From positions 914,470 through 978,469 of the forward strand of contig CP054187.1 in NCBI GenBank assembly GCA_015200345.1: a DNA stretch of 64,000 bases. Direction: 5' to 3'. The translations under genes were made by a program, and so were the position numbers. Below are positions 34,503-44,882 of this stretch, one piece after another. This DNA is from Planctomycetia bacterium (GTDB lineage: Bacteria > Planctomycetota > Phycisphaerae > UBA1845 > UTPLA1). How positions within the stretch are numbered: the first letter of the stretch is position 1; each line of letters starts with the position of its first letter. Below the pieces are notes generated by a model. The model did not search any database. It saw nothing but the letters and a program-made list of their open reading frames with translations, and had not been told where the DNA came from.

Positions 34503-35144
34503 TTAATTGCGCCGCGCCGTGGCAACCGGCTTGCCGTCCAGATAGGCCACCTTGCAGAAAAAGCAGGAATCATTCGCGAGGATCGCGAGCGCACAGGTCT
34601 CGCACCGGCGCGAGGCCTCGTCGGCCGTGAGCATCAATTCGAATCCGCGCCGTGCCCCAAGAAAATCCGCACGGTTTTCGAAGATCGTGTTCCCCACAAC
34701 GCCCCGCTTGCAGACATCGCACCAGTGGGTCGGCCCGGAAGCGTCCCGGCAGGCAGGGCACCGATGATCCGCGGCGATGACGACACGGCCTCGCGCCAGG
34801 TGATACGTGAGCCGCGAGAAGTAGGCCATGCCGTCGACCCAGCCGATTCGACATTTGTCGCAGAAGCCGCCGGTGCGAATGGCCTCGACGCAACCGGGGC
34901 AGGTGAACGCCCGGAGGTTCAATTCGTGCCCGTGGGCGTCGAGGGCATCAAAGAGCAGACGGGACTGGATCGGCACGCCGGCGACGAAGCCGACGTTGCG
35001 TGCGTCGCACCAACGGTTTTTCGTGACGGCCTCGGCGCAGACGTCGGCCCCGCGCGGCGCGTGCTCTTCGCATCCCGAAAAAGACACCGCCACCGCCACG
35101 AACGTACCTAGCAGCGCAGCACGGCGGAGTCGAATCAAAGCCAT
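34503..35144 (-). CDS. Lipoprotein with four tandem zinc-ribbon repeats
   Basis: A 213-residue protein. The signal ends in VSFSGC with the lipidated Cys at 25. The remainder is four repeats of about 45 residues, each of form C-x2-C-x9-C-x2-C followed by a G-x-V-x-G turn. Complete ligand sets occur at C82/C85/C95/C98, C129/C132/C142/C145 and C181/C184/C194/C197. The first repeat keeps only C36 and C46 and has lost two ligands. Three zinc or iron sites are therefore likely. The function is unknown; an exported metal-binding or redox scaffold is an inference. It lies 24 bases downstream of the dockerin-like gene on the same strand. Confidence 0.8.
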   Translation of the reverse strand: MALIRLRRAALLGTFVAVAVSFSGCEEHAPRGADVCAEAVTKNRWCDARNVGFVAGVPIQSRLLFDALDAHGHELNLRAFTCPGCVEAIRTGGFCDKCRIGWVDGMAYFSRLTYHLARGRVVIAADHRCPACRDASGPTHWCDVCKRGVVGNTIFENRADFLGARRGFELMLTADEASRRCETCALAILANDSCFFCKVAYLDGKPVATARRN

Positions 35145-35168
35145 CTGGTTATGCTAGTCCCGTCTAAT

Positions 35169-35852
35169 TCAGAGAAGATCGTTGACAAAGGCGGCAATGT
35201 CGCCGGCCAGCGTGCCGGTGCAATACTCGGCGCAGGCAACGTTGTCGCCGCCGATCGGCGTGCCTGTCTTGACGCGAACAAATCCGGCGATATCGCCGCC
35301 GTCCAGTCCGCCGCTGCCGTTCACGTCGCCGAGCATGGAGCAGCCGAGGTTGATCGAGCCGGTCGCGCCGGCGAAGTTGGTCGGCGTATTGCAGGCCACC
35401 ACCAACCCGGCGTTGAGCGAGTGGACGCCATCGGTCGGAACGCTGGCAAAGGTCAGCGTGTCATACACGGCGTACTTCACGAAATCGCCGCCAGTGTTGA
35501 AGAACGGAACGCTGCCGGCCGGAATGATGTAATTGGGGGTCGGGAAGCCCGGCAGCGCCGCGCAATCCGGCGTGGCGATGAGCAGGTGTCGGTTGGCCGT
35601 GGTCGGCGGAATGGTGAAACCCGAAAACGTGTACGAACGAGTGCTGCTGGTCAGCAACTGCCCGTTGACGCCCGTCTCAAAGTTTCCACCGCAACACTCG
35701 CGCAGTTCGATGAACTGAATGTTCCCCGCAGCGTTGCTGAAGACTTCGTTGACCCGCCAGGTGTGCGCACCGGCCAGTACCGGCAACGTCAGGGCCGGCG
35801 TCAAAATCACCGAAACGATGAACAGACGTGAAAACCGGATTCCGCGATTCAT
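35169..35852 (-). CDS. Secreted protein with lamin-tail-like domain and dockerin-like C-terminus
   Basis: A 227-residue protein. The signal peptide is RFSRLFIVSVILTPALTLPVLAGA. Residues about 30-165 begin VNEVFSNAAGNIQFIELRE, resembling lamin-tail (LTD) domains found on secreted bacterial proteins. The tail GDVNGSGGLDGGDIAGFVRV is a calcium-loop dockerin-like repeat, followed by a weaker second loop ending AGDIAAFVNDLL. It is probably surface associated. It is the first gene of a two-gene unit with the zinc-ribbon lipoprotein. Confidence 0.75.
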   Translation of the reverse strand: MNRGIRFSRLFIVSVILTPALTLPVLAGAHTWRVNEVFSNAAGNIQFIELRECCGGNFETGVNGQLLTSSTRSYTFSGFTIPPTTANRHLLIATPDCAALPGFPTPNYIIPAGSVPFFNTGGDFVKYAVYDTLTFASVPTDGVHSLNAGLVVACNTPTNFAGATGSINLGCSMLGDVNGSGGLDGGDIAGFVRVKTGTPIGGDNVACAEYCTGTLAGDIAAFVNDLL

Positions 35853-36244
35853 GCCCGCACCTTCCGTGAACTAGACGTGAGTCGATCAAATCGGCATCAA
35901 CCCTCACCGCCCCGCCGGTTTACTGTACCGAAAGCTGCCGCGGCGTATCAAGCTCCACGTTGGTAGTTCTCCTTGAAAATCGAGATCCGTCGAACGTCGC
36001 CTTCGATCTGATTCACACGATCCGTGGCTCATTGCACATCCGACGTGTGTTATGACCCGTTCGCTTTGATCTCGTCGCCTCAATCTGGATGTCTTTCTGG
36101 GGAATTCGCCCTACCATAACCGCCTCGAGAAGCAATTTGGGAATTGGTCGCCAAAGCTCCGAAGTCATTGACTGGCCGACTGGATCGTTCCGGGGTCGCT
36201 TTTACGCAGCCCGAAGGAAGCCGGAGGGGCACGGCTGATAATTC
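35853..36244. other. Intergenic stretch without a recognisable gene
   Basis: This lies between two divergent genes. No supported coding frame, repeat or RNA gene was found before the glmS promoter region. Confidence 0.5.
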
Positions 36245-36273
36245 TTGACCCCAGCAGGAGTTACATGACTAAT
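36245..36273 (+). promoter_or_regulatory. Possible glmS promoter
   Basis: TTGACC (36245-36250) and ACTAAT (36268-36273) are separated by 17 bases. Transcription would begin near 36280, giving a leader of about 150 bases. Confidence 0.45.
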
Positions 36274-36299
36274 CGGCAGGATTCAACTAATTCGAAGTA

Positions 36300-36410
36300 G
36301 TGTGCATCCATCGGGAACCCCACCCGACCGATGAACGTAACATCGGTGCTTACAATGAGGTAAGATGTCCGAGGGTTCGGTCGCCTGACCGGCCGCCGAA
36401 CCGATCTTGC
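36300..36410 (+). promoter_or_regulatory. Structured leader of glmS with alternative hairpins
   Basis: CCGATG (36328-36333) can pair either with CATCGG upstream (36309-36314) or with CATCGG downstream (36341-36346), so two hairpins are mutually exclusive. Closer to the gene, AAGAT (36362-36366) pairs with ATCTT (36404-36408) around an inner GGTTCGG/CCGAACC stem (36374-36380 with 36396-36402). This stem ends just before the GGGAG ribosome-binding site. The classical glmS ribozyme core was not recognised. Confidence 0.45.
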
Positions 36411-36428
36411 GAGGGAGCCTGACCACGA

Positions 36429-38255
<1,827 letters not shown>

Positions 38256-38267
38256 CGCGCAGCCCCT

Positions 38268-40805
38268 TCAAATGAACAGGTTCACGTTCGCGGTGGCGGC
38301 CGCATCGAGGTACGCTCCGACGCCGCCGATCTCGACGCCGTCGATCAGCTCCTCGCGGCCGATTCCCATCACGTCCATCGACATGCTGCACGCGACGAAT
38401 CGCACGCCCTGTCGCCGGGCGGTCCTCATCAACTCCTGAAGCGGCGCGACGTGTTTGCGCTGCATGGTGCGGCGCATCATGGCTGTGCCCAGCCCGGCCA
38501 TGTGCATTTTCGACAGGGCCAGCTTGTCCGGCCCACGCGGCATCATCCAGCCGAACATCCGATCCATGAACGCCTTGGTCGTGGCGGGCGGGTCGCTTCG
38601 TCGCAGCACGTTCAGCCCCCAGAAGGTGAAAAAGAGCGTCACGGACTGGCCCATCGACGCCGCGCCGTTGGCGATGATGAAGGCCGCCATCACGCGATCC
38701 AGATCACCCGAGAAAACGACAATCGTCTTATTCTGGGCGGCGGACGCCGGACGAACGGCCTGCTTCGGCGAATCAACCGGTGCCGATGCCCGGTCCGACG
38801 CGTGCTTGCGAATCAGGGCGACGTAGTGGCCGTTCTCCCGGTGTACGTCGATCAACTCGTGCCCGGATTGGCGACACCACGCAGGCACATCGGAGACAAA
38901 GCCCGGATCGCTGGCTCGCACCTTGAGCACGGCCCCCTCGCCAAGCGATGCGAGTTGATCGCAAATCGCCACGATCGGCCCGGGGCACTGCTGGCCGCGC
39001 ACATCCAGTTCCGCCGCGGCGACGGCCGGGCCATCGACCTTCGGAGCGAAGGCAGCCGTACCGGCGCTGCCGACGGGTTCGGAATGGAGCGCGCCCGCGC
39101 CGCACGGCGCGGGTCCGCTGCACGAAACCGGCGCATTCGATTCGCCCGGCGCTGCGTTCGTTTCAACCGGCTGGAACATGGACCACGTTCGGTACCCACC
39201 GGAGAGATTGCGGGCATCGAAGCCCAGTTGCTTCAGGATCCGGGCAGCGGTGTAGCCGCGCTGTCCCACCGCGCAATACGTGACGATCGGCCGATCGTTG
39301 GGCAATTCGCCCAGCCGGTCGCGCAGTTCGTCAATGGGCACAAGGATCGAACCGGGGATGGCGCCCGCGGCGTGCTCGGCGGCCGTGCGCACGTCCAGCC
39401 AGACCGCTCCATCTTTCGGCGCGTCGTCAACATGGCACGTCGCAACGTCCCCGCGCAACACGTTCGCCGCGATGAAGCCAGCCATGTTGATCGGGTCTTT
39501 CGCCGCGCCGAACTGGGGCGCATAGGCCAGTTCCATTTCCTCGAGGTCGTATACGGTCATTCGCGCCTGCAACGCGGCGGCCAGCACGTCGATCCGCTTG
39601 TCGACGCCCTCTCCCCCGACGATCTGCGCTCCCAGGACGCGACCGTCGTCCGGCGCGAACAACAGCTTGATCGACATCTGTTGCGCGCCGGGGAAGTACC
39701 CGACGTGGTGCGCCGGGTGCAAATAGACTTTCCGATAGGGTCGGCCGGCTCGCTTCAGTGATTTTTCGCTCGCGCCGGTCATGGCCGCAACACGATCGAA
39801 CACACGCACGATGCTTGTTCCCTGCGAGCCGCGATACCAGCTCGCGCGGCCGAAGATGTGATCCGCCGCGATGCGACCCTGACGATTCGCAGGACCGGCC
39901 AGCGGAATAAGCGTGTCGGCGCCCGTGACCCAGTCTTTCACAACAACTGAATCACCGACGGCGTAAATGTCCGGGTCGCTGGTCTGCATGTGCTCATTGA
40001 CCACGACGCCGCCGCGCTCGCCAAGGGCGAGCCCGGCGTCTTTGGCCAGCGCGGATTCCGGTCGCACCCCAATCGCCAACACGGCCAAATCGGCGGTCAG
40101 CGTTTGGCCGCTCTTGAGTTGCGCGCGGACCCGACCGCCGGCGTCTCCGAAGGATTCGACGGCGTCGGAAAGGTGCAGCCGAACGCCGTTCTGCACCAGC
40201 GCGCGAGCGACGGGCTGGGTCATCTCGCGATCCATCGGCGGCATGATCTGATCGAGGAGTTCCACGAGATCAACCTGCAACCCGCGGCGGCGGAGGTTCT
40301 CCGCCATTTCCAACCCGATGAAGCCTCCACCAATGACAAGGGCGACCGCAGCGCCCTGTGCGGCGGTGACGATTCGGTCCATGTCGGGGATGTTCCGCAG
40401 GGTGAAGATTCTCGGGTGGTCAATCCCCGGCAAGGGTGGTCGCAGCGGCGCGGCGCCGGTGGAGAGAATAAGTTTGTCGTAGGGCTCGTCGTAGGTTCGG
40501 TTCTCATCCAGCGCGCGGACGGTCACTGTTTTCGCCGCCCGGTTGATCGCGACGACTTCCGACCGGACGCGCACGTCGAGGCGATGGCGGCTGCGGAGGG
40601 ATTCGGGCGTCTGAAGCACGAGTTTGCTGCGGTCGGCGATTTCGCCGCCGACGTGATAGGGCAGCCCGCAATTCGCAAACGAGACGAACGGGCCGCGCTC
40701 GAAAACGACGATCTCCGCGGACTCGCTCAAGCGTCGTGCTCGCGCTGCCGCCGTGGCACCTCCGGCGACCCCGCCGACTATGACGATTTTCAGATTTTCG
40801 CTCAT
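38268..40805 (-). CDS. CoA-disulfide-reductase-like flavoprotein fused to rhodanese, TusA and DsrE-like domains
   Basis: An 845-residue four-domain protein. Residues 1-450 are a pyridine nucleotide-disulfide oxidoreductase of the CoADR/Npsr type, with FAD motif GGVAGGATAA and redox Cys46 in SFANCGLPYHVGG. Residues about 460-545 are a rhodanese domain with Cys511 in YCAVGQRG. Residues about 598-668 are a TusA domain with the CPxP motif (Cys607). Residues about 692-845 are a DsrE-like domain with Cys806 in ACSMSMDVMG. Such fusions relay persulfide sulfur and reduce CoA persulfide or polysulfide in the cytosol. GGGAGA lies 8 bases before the ATG at 40805. It is the second gene after arsR. Confidence 0.92.
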   Translation of the reverse strand: MSENLKIVIVGGVAGGATAAARARRLSESAEIVVFERGPFVSFANCGLPYHVGGEIADRSKLVLQTPESLRSRHRLDVRVRSEVVAINRAAKTVTVRALDENRTYDEPYDKLILSTGAAPLRPPLPGIDHPRIFTLRNIPDMDRIVTAAQGAAVALVIGGGFIGLEMAENLRRRGLQVDLVELLDQIMPPMDREMTQPVARALVQNGVRLHLSDAVESFGDAGGRVRAQLKSGQTLTADLAVLAIGVRPESALAKDAGLALGERGGVVVNEHMQTSDPDIYAVGDSVVVKDWVTGADTLIPLAGPANRQGRIAADHIFGRASWYRGSQGTSIVRVFDRVAAMTGASEKSLKRAGRPYRKVYLHPAHHVGYFPGAQQMSIKLLFAPDDGRVLGAQIVGGEGVDKRIDVLAAALQARMTVYDLEEMELAYAPQFGAAKDPINMAGFIAANVLRGDVATCHVDDAPKDGAVWLDVRTAAEHAAGAIPGSILVPIDELRDRLGELPNDRPIVTYCAVGQRGYTAARILKQLGFDARNLSGGYRTWSMFQPVETNAAPGESNAPVSCSGPAPCGAGALHSEPVGSAGTAAFAPKVDGPAVAAAELDVRGQQCPGPIVAICDQLASLGEGAVLKVRASDPGFVSDVPAWCRQSGHELIDVHRENGHYVALIRKHASDRASAPVDSPKQAVRPASAAQNKTIVVFSGDLDRVMAAFIIANGAASMGQSVTLFFTFWGLNVLRRSDPPATTKAFMDRMFGWMMPRGPDKLALSKMHMAGLGTAMMRRTMQRKHVAPLQELMRTARRQGVRFVACSMSMDVMGIGREELIDGVEIGGVGAYLDAAATANVNLFI

Positions 40806-40955
40806 GGCCTGATCTCCCTGTTGATGCCTCGTTTCCATTTCTGACAACGCCGCATCGGTACGCATGTGCTGCATGGCGGCTGCCGAACCGGTGAACAATC
40901 TCGCCGGTTGAATGGCGTTTCCTGACCATTCAGCCTCCCGATGTTGCGGTGGTTC

Positions 40956-41231
40956 TCATTCCATCTCGTGTTCGCGGATGCACTGGATCACGTTTCGCGC
41001 GCTGGGGTTGGCAATCTCGTAAAAGACCTCCCGCCCCGTCCGCCTCGCTCGAAGCAATCCATGGACGCGCATCAGGTTCAGATGCTGACTGCACGCCGCC
41101 TGCGGAATCTTCAGCCGGTCAGCCAGCCCCCCCACCGTCAACTCGAGCCCGTCGAGCAACTCGACGATTTTGAGCCGATGGGGATGCGCCAGGACCCGCA
41201 AGGCCGCGGCGACCCGCTCCAGCGTTTCCAT
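40956..41231 (-). CDS. ArsR-family transcriptional repressor
   Basis: A 91-residue winged-helix regulator from ATG 41231 (METLERVAAALRVLAHPHRLKIVELL), with the recognition helix around QAACSQHLNLMR and the wing TGREVFYEI. The upstream ATG at 41267 coincides with the predicted transcription start and is unlikely. It lacks the classical ELCVCDL metal site. It has two cysteines, C47 in the recognition helix and C84 in the last helix, so a thiol- or persulfide-based switch is conceivable but unproven. The fusion protein for sulfur transfer follows 150 bases downstream and is the probable target, together with autoregulation. Confidence 0.88.
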   Translation of the reverse strand: METLERVAAALRVLAHPHRLKIVELLDGLELTVGGLADRLKIPQAACSQHLNLMRVHGLLRARRTGREVFYEIANPSARNVIQCIREHEME

Positions 41232-41273
41232 GGGGATTCCCGAGCGTGCGGTGGTTCTAGATCTCATATCATT

Positions 41274-41301
41274 AATATATCACAATATTTTGATTTGTCA
41301 A
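41274..41301 (-). promoter_or_regulatory. arsR promoter with overlapping dyad operator
   Basis: On the minus strand TTGACA (41296-41301), a 16-base spacer and TATATT (41274-41279) form a strong promoter. A dyad AATAT-N6-ATATT (41274-41289) covers the -10 and the spacer and is a likely ArsR binding site. The site is unusually AT-rich for this genome. Confidence 0.7.
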
Positions 41302-41502
41302 GCGCGGGCTCGCGCTCCCTTCCGCACACTCGCCGAATCGACCGCCCCGCTCTACCATGGAGCGCGTCCCCTTACCCGGGGGTGCGTGAATCCACACGAT
41401 CCCCCGGGGGAACCCCGCTCCCCGCCGTTCGGAGTGGACGGCGCGATGGAAACCGGATGGAAATGCTCGTAAACAAGAATCGTTCAGGAGTCCCGCTGCA
41501 CC

Positions 41503-42408
41503 ATGTCCCTGCTCGTCACCGGCACGATCGGTATCGATACCGTTGAAACCCCGCACGGAAAGGCCGCCGACGTCCTCGGCGGATCGGCTGTTTATTTTTC
41601 CTTCGCGGCAAGCCTGTTGTCGTCTGTCCGCCTCGTCGGCGCGGTCGGCGACGATTTCCCGGATGCGTTTCGGGCGATGTTCGCAGGCAAACCGATCGAC
41701 ACGTCCGGCCTGGAGACGCGTGCCGGCTCGAAGACGTTTCGCTGGGCCGGCAAGTACGTCGGCGACATGAACAGCGCGCAGACGCTTCGCACCGATCTGA
41801 ACATCGTCGCCGAGGCGCCGCCGAAGATTCCCGAGGCGTTTCGCGATTCAAAGTTTGTCTTTCTCGCCAACACGCACCCGGCTGTGCAGCGCGAGTTCGT
41901 CACGCAGCTTCGCAATCCCGAGCTGATCGTCTGCGACACGATGAACCTCTGGATCGACACGGCGCGGGACGACCTGCTCAAGACCTTCCAGTGTGTGCAC
42001 GGTGTCATTTTCAACGATGGCGAGGCCCGCCTGCTGACCGGCAAGACGAGCCTGCTCGAGGCCGGTCGCGAGGTTCTCGCCATGGGGCCGAGGCTGGTGG
42101 TGATTAAGAAGGGCGAACACGGTGCCGTCGCGATGACGCGCGACGATCTGATCGTCCTGCCGGCCTACCCGACGGACCGCGTGAAAGATCCGACCGGCGC
42201 GGGCGATAGTTTCGCCGGCGGGCTGATGGGTTACCTGGCTTCCACTGGTCGCACCGATCATGCCGCGCTGAAGTCCGCCATGGCGCATGGCGCCTGCGCG
42301 GCGTCGATCACGATCGAGGCCTTTTCGCTCGATGCGATCCGCGCTGCCACGCCCGCCGAGTTGAAGCAGCGGCTGGAGCGCCTGCGGAAGATGCTCACGA
42401 TCGAATAG
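41503..42408 (+). CDS. PfkB-family sugar or nucleoside kinase
   Basis: A 301-residue ribokinase-like protein. The N-terminal GGSAVYFSFAA and VGAVGDDF motifs bind substrate. The C-terminal DPTGAGDSFAGGLMGYL carries the catalytic aspartate and anion hole, so the enzyme should be active. It is short for the family and lacks a clear substrate lid, resembling the adenosine/sugar kinase branch annotated only as PfkB. CAGGAG is about 12 bases before the ATG. The substrate cannot be named from sequence. It is followed by thpR in the same direction. Confidence 0.85.
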   Translation: MSLLVTGTIGIDTVETPHGKAADVLGGSAVYFSFAASLLSSVRLVGAVGDDFPDAFRAMFAGKPIDTSGLETRAGSKTFRWAGKYVGDMNSAQTLRTDLNIVAEAPPKIPEAFRDSKFVFLANTHPAVQREFVTQLRNPELIVCDTMNLWIDTARDDLLKTFQCVHGVIFNDGEARLLTGKTSLLEAGREVLAMGPRLVVIKKGEHGAVAMTRDDLIVLPAYPTDRVKDPTGAGDSFAGGLMGYLASTGRTDHAALKSAMAHGACAASITIEAFSLDAIRAATPAELKQRLERLRKMLTIE

Positions 42409-42469
42409 CGCGGCCCATTTGCTCGCACCCGGCCCGCCCGCGCGCGGGTTTGTACAAGACCACCCAACC

Positions 42470-43045
42470 ATGCGTGCATTCGTCGCCATCGATCTGGACG
42501 AGCCGATCCGCCGCAAAGTAGCCGCGTTGCAGGATGCGCTGCGCCGCCGCGCGGGGAAACTCTCGTGGGTCGCGCCGGATCATCTGCACCTGACAATCAA
42601 GTTCCTCGGCGAGATCGAAGCGAGCCATGCGACGACACTTTGCGCTGCGCTGAATCGGATCGCAGCGCGGGCGGAACCCTTCGATATCCTGCTTCGCGGG
42701 GTGGGGGTGTTTCCGCCGCGCGGGCTGGCACGCGTGCTCTGGGTGGGAGTCGAGCCGGTCATCACCCAGACGATGGATCCGCTGCTGGGGCTTCATCGCG
42801 CGTGCGAAGACGAACTCGCCGAACTGGGATTCGCGCGAGAGAGCCGACCCTTCAGCCCGCATCTGACGCTTGCTCGAAATAAGACATCCATCGATCGCGA
42901 CCTGCGCCGCAGCCTCGAACAGGCGGCGGACTTTCTCGCCGGTCCGCAGCGCGTCAGCGCGATCACGTTCTACGAATCGCAGTTGCGGTCGAACGGGCCG
43001 ACCCATCGCTCGATTTCGACGCATCGCCTGGCGGCGGCGCTCTGA
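42470..43045 (+). CDS. thpR: RNA 2',3'-cyclic phosphodiesterase
   Basis: A 191-residue 2H phosphoesterase (LigT/ThpR family) that opens 2',3'-cyclic phosphates at RNA ends. Both catalytic HxT motifs are present, HLTIKFLGE near residue 40 and HLTLARNK near residue 130, and the start MRAFVAIDLD is typical. The ATG at 42470 is chosen over an in-frame start at 42419 on that basis. It probably shares a transcript with the PfkB kinase. It is convergent with the RDD-protein gene. Confidence 0.93.
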   Translation: MRAFVAIDLDEPIRRKVAALQDALRRRAGKLSWVAPDHLHLTIKFLGEIEASHATTLCAALNRIAARAEPFDILLRGVGVFPPRGLARVLWVGVEPVITQTMDPLLGLHRACEDELAELGFARESRPFSPHLTLARNKTSIDRDLRRSLEQAADFLAGPQRVSAITFYESQLRSNGPTHRSISTHRLAAAL

Positions 43046-43151
43046 ACGCCGAACACGCACGGTGTCCGCTCACCGGCACTCGGAGCGGTGAATGCGAACT
43101 CGTGGCTGCATTGCGCGCCGGTTTCGGCGAATCGCGGTCGACCGCCGGACG

Positions 43152-44852
43152 TCAGTCCTGATCCGGATTATCGGTTGGCGGAGGCGATTCGACCGCGGGC
43201 GGCGCCGGTTCGATCACCACCGTCCGCGCCAGCAAATCCCCCATGCGCTGCCGATTGCGCGACACGATCACGATGGTCATCAGCGTGATCATCAATCCCG
43301 GCATCCCCATCGCCACCATCAGTGACCGCTCCGCGTTGCGCACGACGCAGGCCCCGAGGCTCGGCCGGCCCCCGTCCGCAGCAGCCACGCGACAGCCGAA
43401 GATCGCCTTGCCGGGCGTCGTGGCGATCGTGGCCTCGAAGATCAGGCACCACAGCCCGTACAGCCCGATTGCGACATACTGCTCAATTCGGATGGACGCC
43501 CACACTTCCGCAAGCTGTTCATTGGTCACCTGCGGGTACATCTGGAGAAACTGCGGGTCCAGTTTCGGAAACCACCACGGCAAGGTAATGAGATAGGCCG
43601 GCAGCAGATCGAACACCGTCGCGAACACGCGCCGCCAGACCGCCGCCAGCACGAAACCCGGCGGCAGAACAACCGGCAGAGACACATCGGACCGCCGCCA
43701 CCACATCACAATGGTCAGGACTGCCAGCAGGCTGGCCATCACCAGCGAATCGCGCCATTGCTGTTCCAGCGCCGGGCTGCCGCTGACCAGCGTTAACGGC
43801 GCAAAGCGCACCAACGGCGTCTGGCCCAGCTCGCCCAGCCCGAACTCCACAACACCGTCCGCACGGACGCGCGCGATGCCGACTTGTTTTCGCACGATCG
43901 CCGCGCTGCATCGCTCAACCTCGACGCGCAGCACATCCTCCCCGGCTCGCAGGGGTCCGGCGTCGGTCCATGCCTCATCGCGCCGCATGAACAGGTGCAG
44001 CGTCGCCGCTTCGCTCGATTCCCCGCGCGCCACGATCAGCCCCGGCCCCTCGGCCGTCGCGCCGCTCCATGCCTGGAGAAAATCCTCACACGTCAACGCC
44101 GCGACCGGCTTGCTCCACATGTTGCGAACGCGCTCGGAATGAAGCACCTTCGCCCCGTCGCCCCAGAAAAGGTGAATCCGCCCACCGTAACCAGTAATCC
44201 AGACGCGCCGCGCCAGCGCCGCCTCGACCGGACCTTGCATCCGACGCCAGCGACCGCGCCGCAGCTCCAGCACGGCCATTCCCTCCACGGCGACTGGCTC
44301 GGTCGCGGGAGATTCAATCGCCTGATCCAATTCATCGGCGTCGTCCTCTGAATCAACGGACGGAGCGGTAGTTGGCGTCAACAAATCCTCTCCGCGAATC
44401 GCAGCGTACACCGCCGGCTCGGTCGCGTCGGCCCCCCAGGCCAGCGGGCTGATCGCCGACTGTTCCTTCCAACTCGCGCCGGGAGACCATGCACGGTTGG
44501 CGTAATAATCTCCCGTCGTCAGATCGGAGAACATCGTGTGAAGCGCTCGCACATCGGCTGCCGTGTGCAGGACACTTCCGACAACCGGCTGAAGAAATGA
44601 GTTTTGCACCGGTCGGGCATCCGCCGGCGCCGAACCGCCAACCTGCCACATCTGAACCGTCGGGAGTTTGTCTCCCTGCATTCGGCCTTCGGCAACGACC
44701 CAGACCGCATCGTCGCCGCCCGCAACCCAGACGCGCGCGCCCTTCCACGGCTCCTGCGCGACCGCAATATCGACGCCGCACCACGCCGCGCCACATGCCA
44801 ACGCGAGGACCATCAAACAACGCCGGCGAATCCTTCCGGGAGATCGAGTCAT
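43152..44852 (-). CDS. RDD-family membrane protein with exported N-terminal region
   Basis: A 566-residue protein from ATG 44852; GTG 44879, 4 bases after the preceding stop, is an alternative that would imply coupling. It has a signal peptide (RRRCLMVLALACGAAWCGVDIAVA) and a periplasmic beta-rich region to about 370 that has features of a propeller. A transmembrane helix near 380 follows, then an RDD domain with RRVFATVFDLLPAYLITLPWW, TPGKAIFGCRV and further helices. RDD domains are membrane modules of mostly unknown function. It is the last gene of the coaD cluster. Confidence 0.82.
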   Translation of the reverse strand: MTRSPGRIRRRCLMVLALACGAAWCGVDIAVAQEPWKGARVWVAGGDDAVWVVAEGRMQGDKLPTVQMWQVGGSAPADARPVQNSFLQPVVGSVLHTAADVRALHTMFSDLTTGDYYANRAWSPGASWKEQSAISPLAWGADATEPAVYAAIRGEDLLTPTTAPSVDSEDDADELDQAIESPATEPVAVEGMAVLELRRGRWRRMQGPVEAALARRVWITGYGGRIHLFWGDGAKVLHSERVRNMWSKPVAALTCEDFLQAWSGATAEGPGLIVARGESSEAATLHLFMRRDEAWTDAGPLRAGEDVLRVEVERCSAAIVRKQVGIARVRADGVVEFGLGELGQTPLVRFAPLTLVSGSPALEQQWRDSLVMASLLAVLTIVMWWRRSDVSLPVVLPPGFVLAAVWRRVFATVFDLLPAYLITLPWWFPKLDPQFLQMYPQVTNEQLAEVWASIRIEQYVAIGLYGLWCLIFEATIATTPGKAIFGCRVAAADGGRPSLGACVVRNAERSLMVAMGMPGLMITLMTIVIVSRNRQRMGDLLARTVVIEPAPPAVESPPPTDNPDQD

Positions 44853-44882
44853 AGCGGGATTATTGGGAGGATTGGCCACCGG

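Noticed and set aside
36274..36428. glmS ribozyme
   Set aside because: The conserved core sequence could not be found, only general hairpins.
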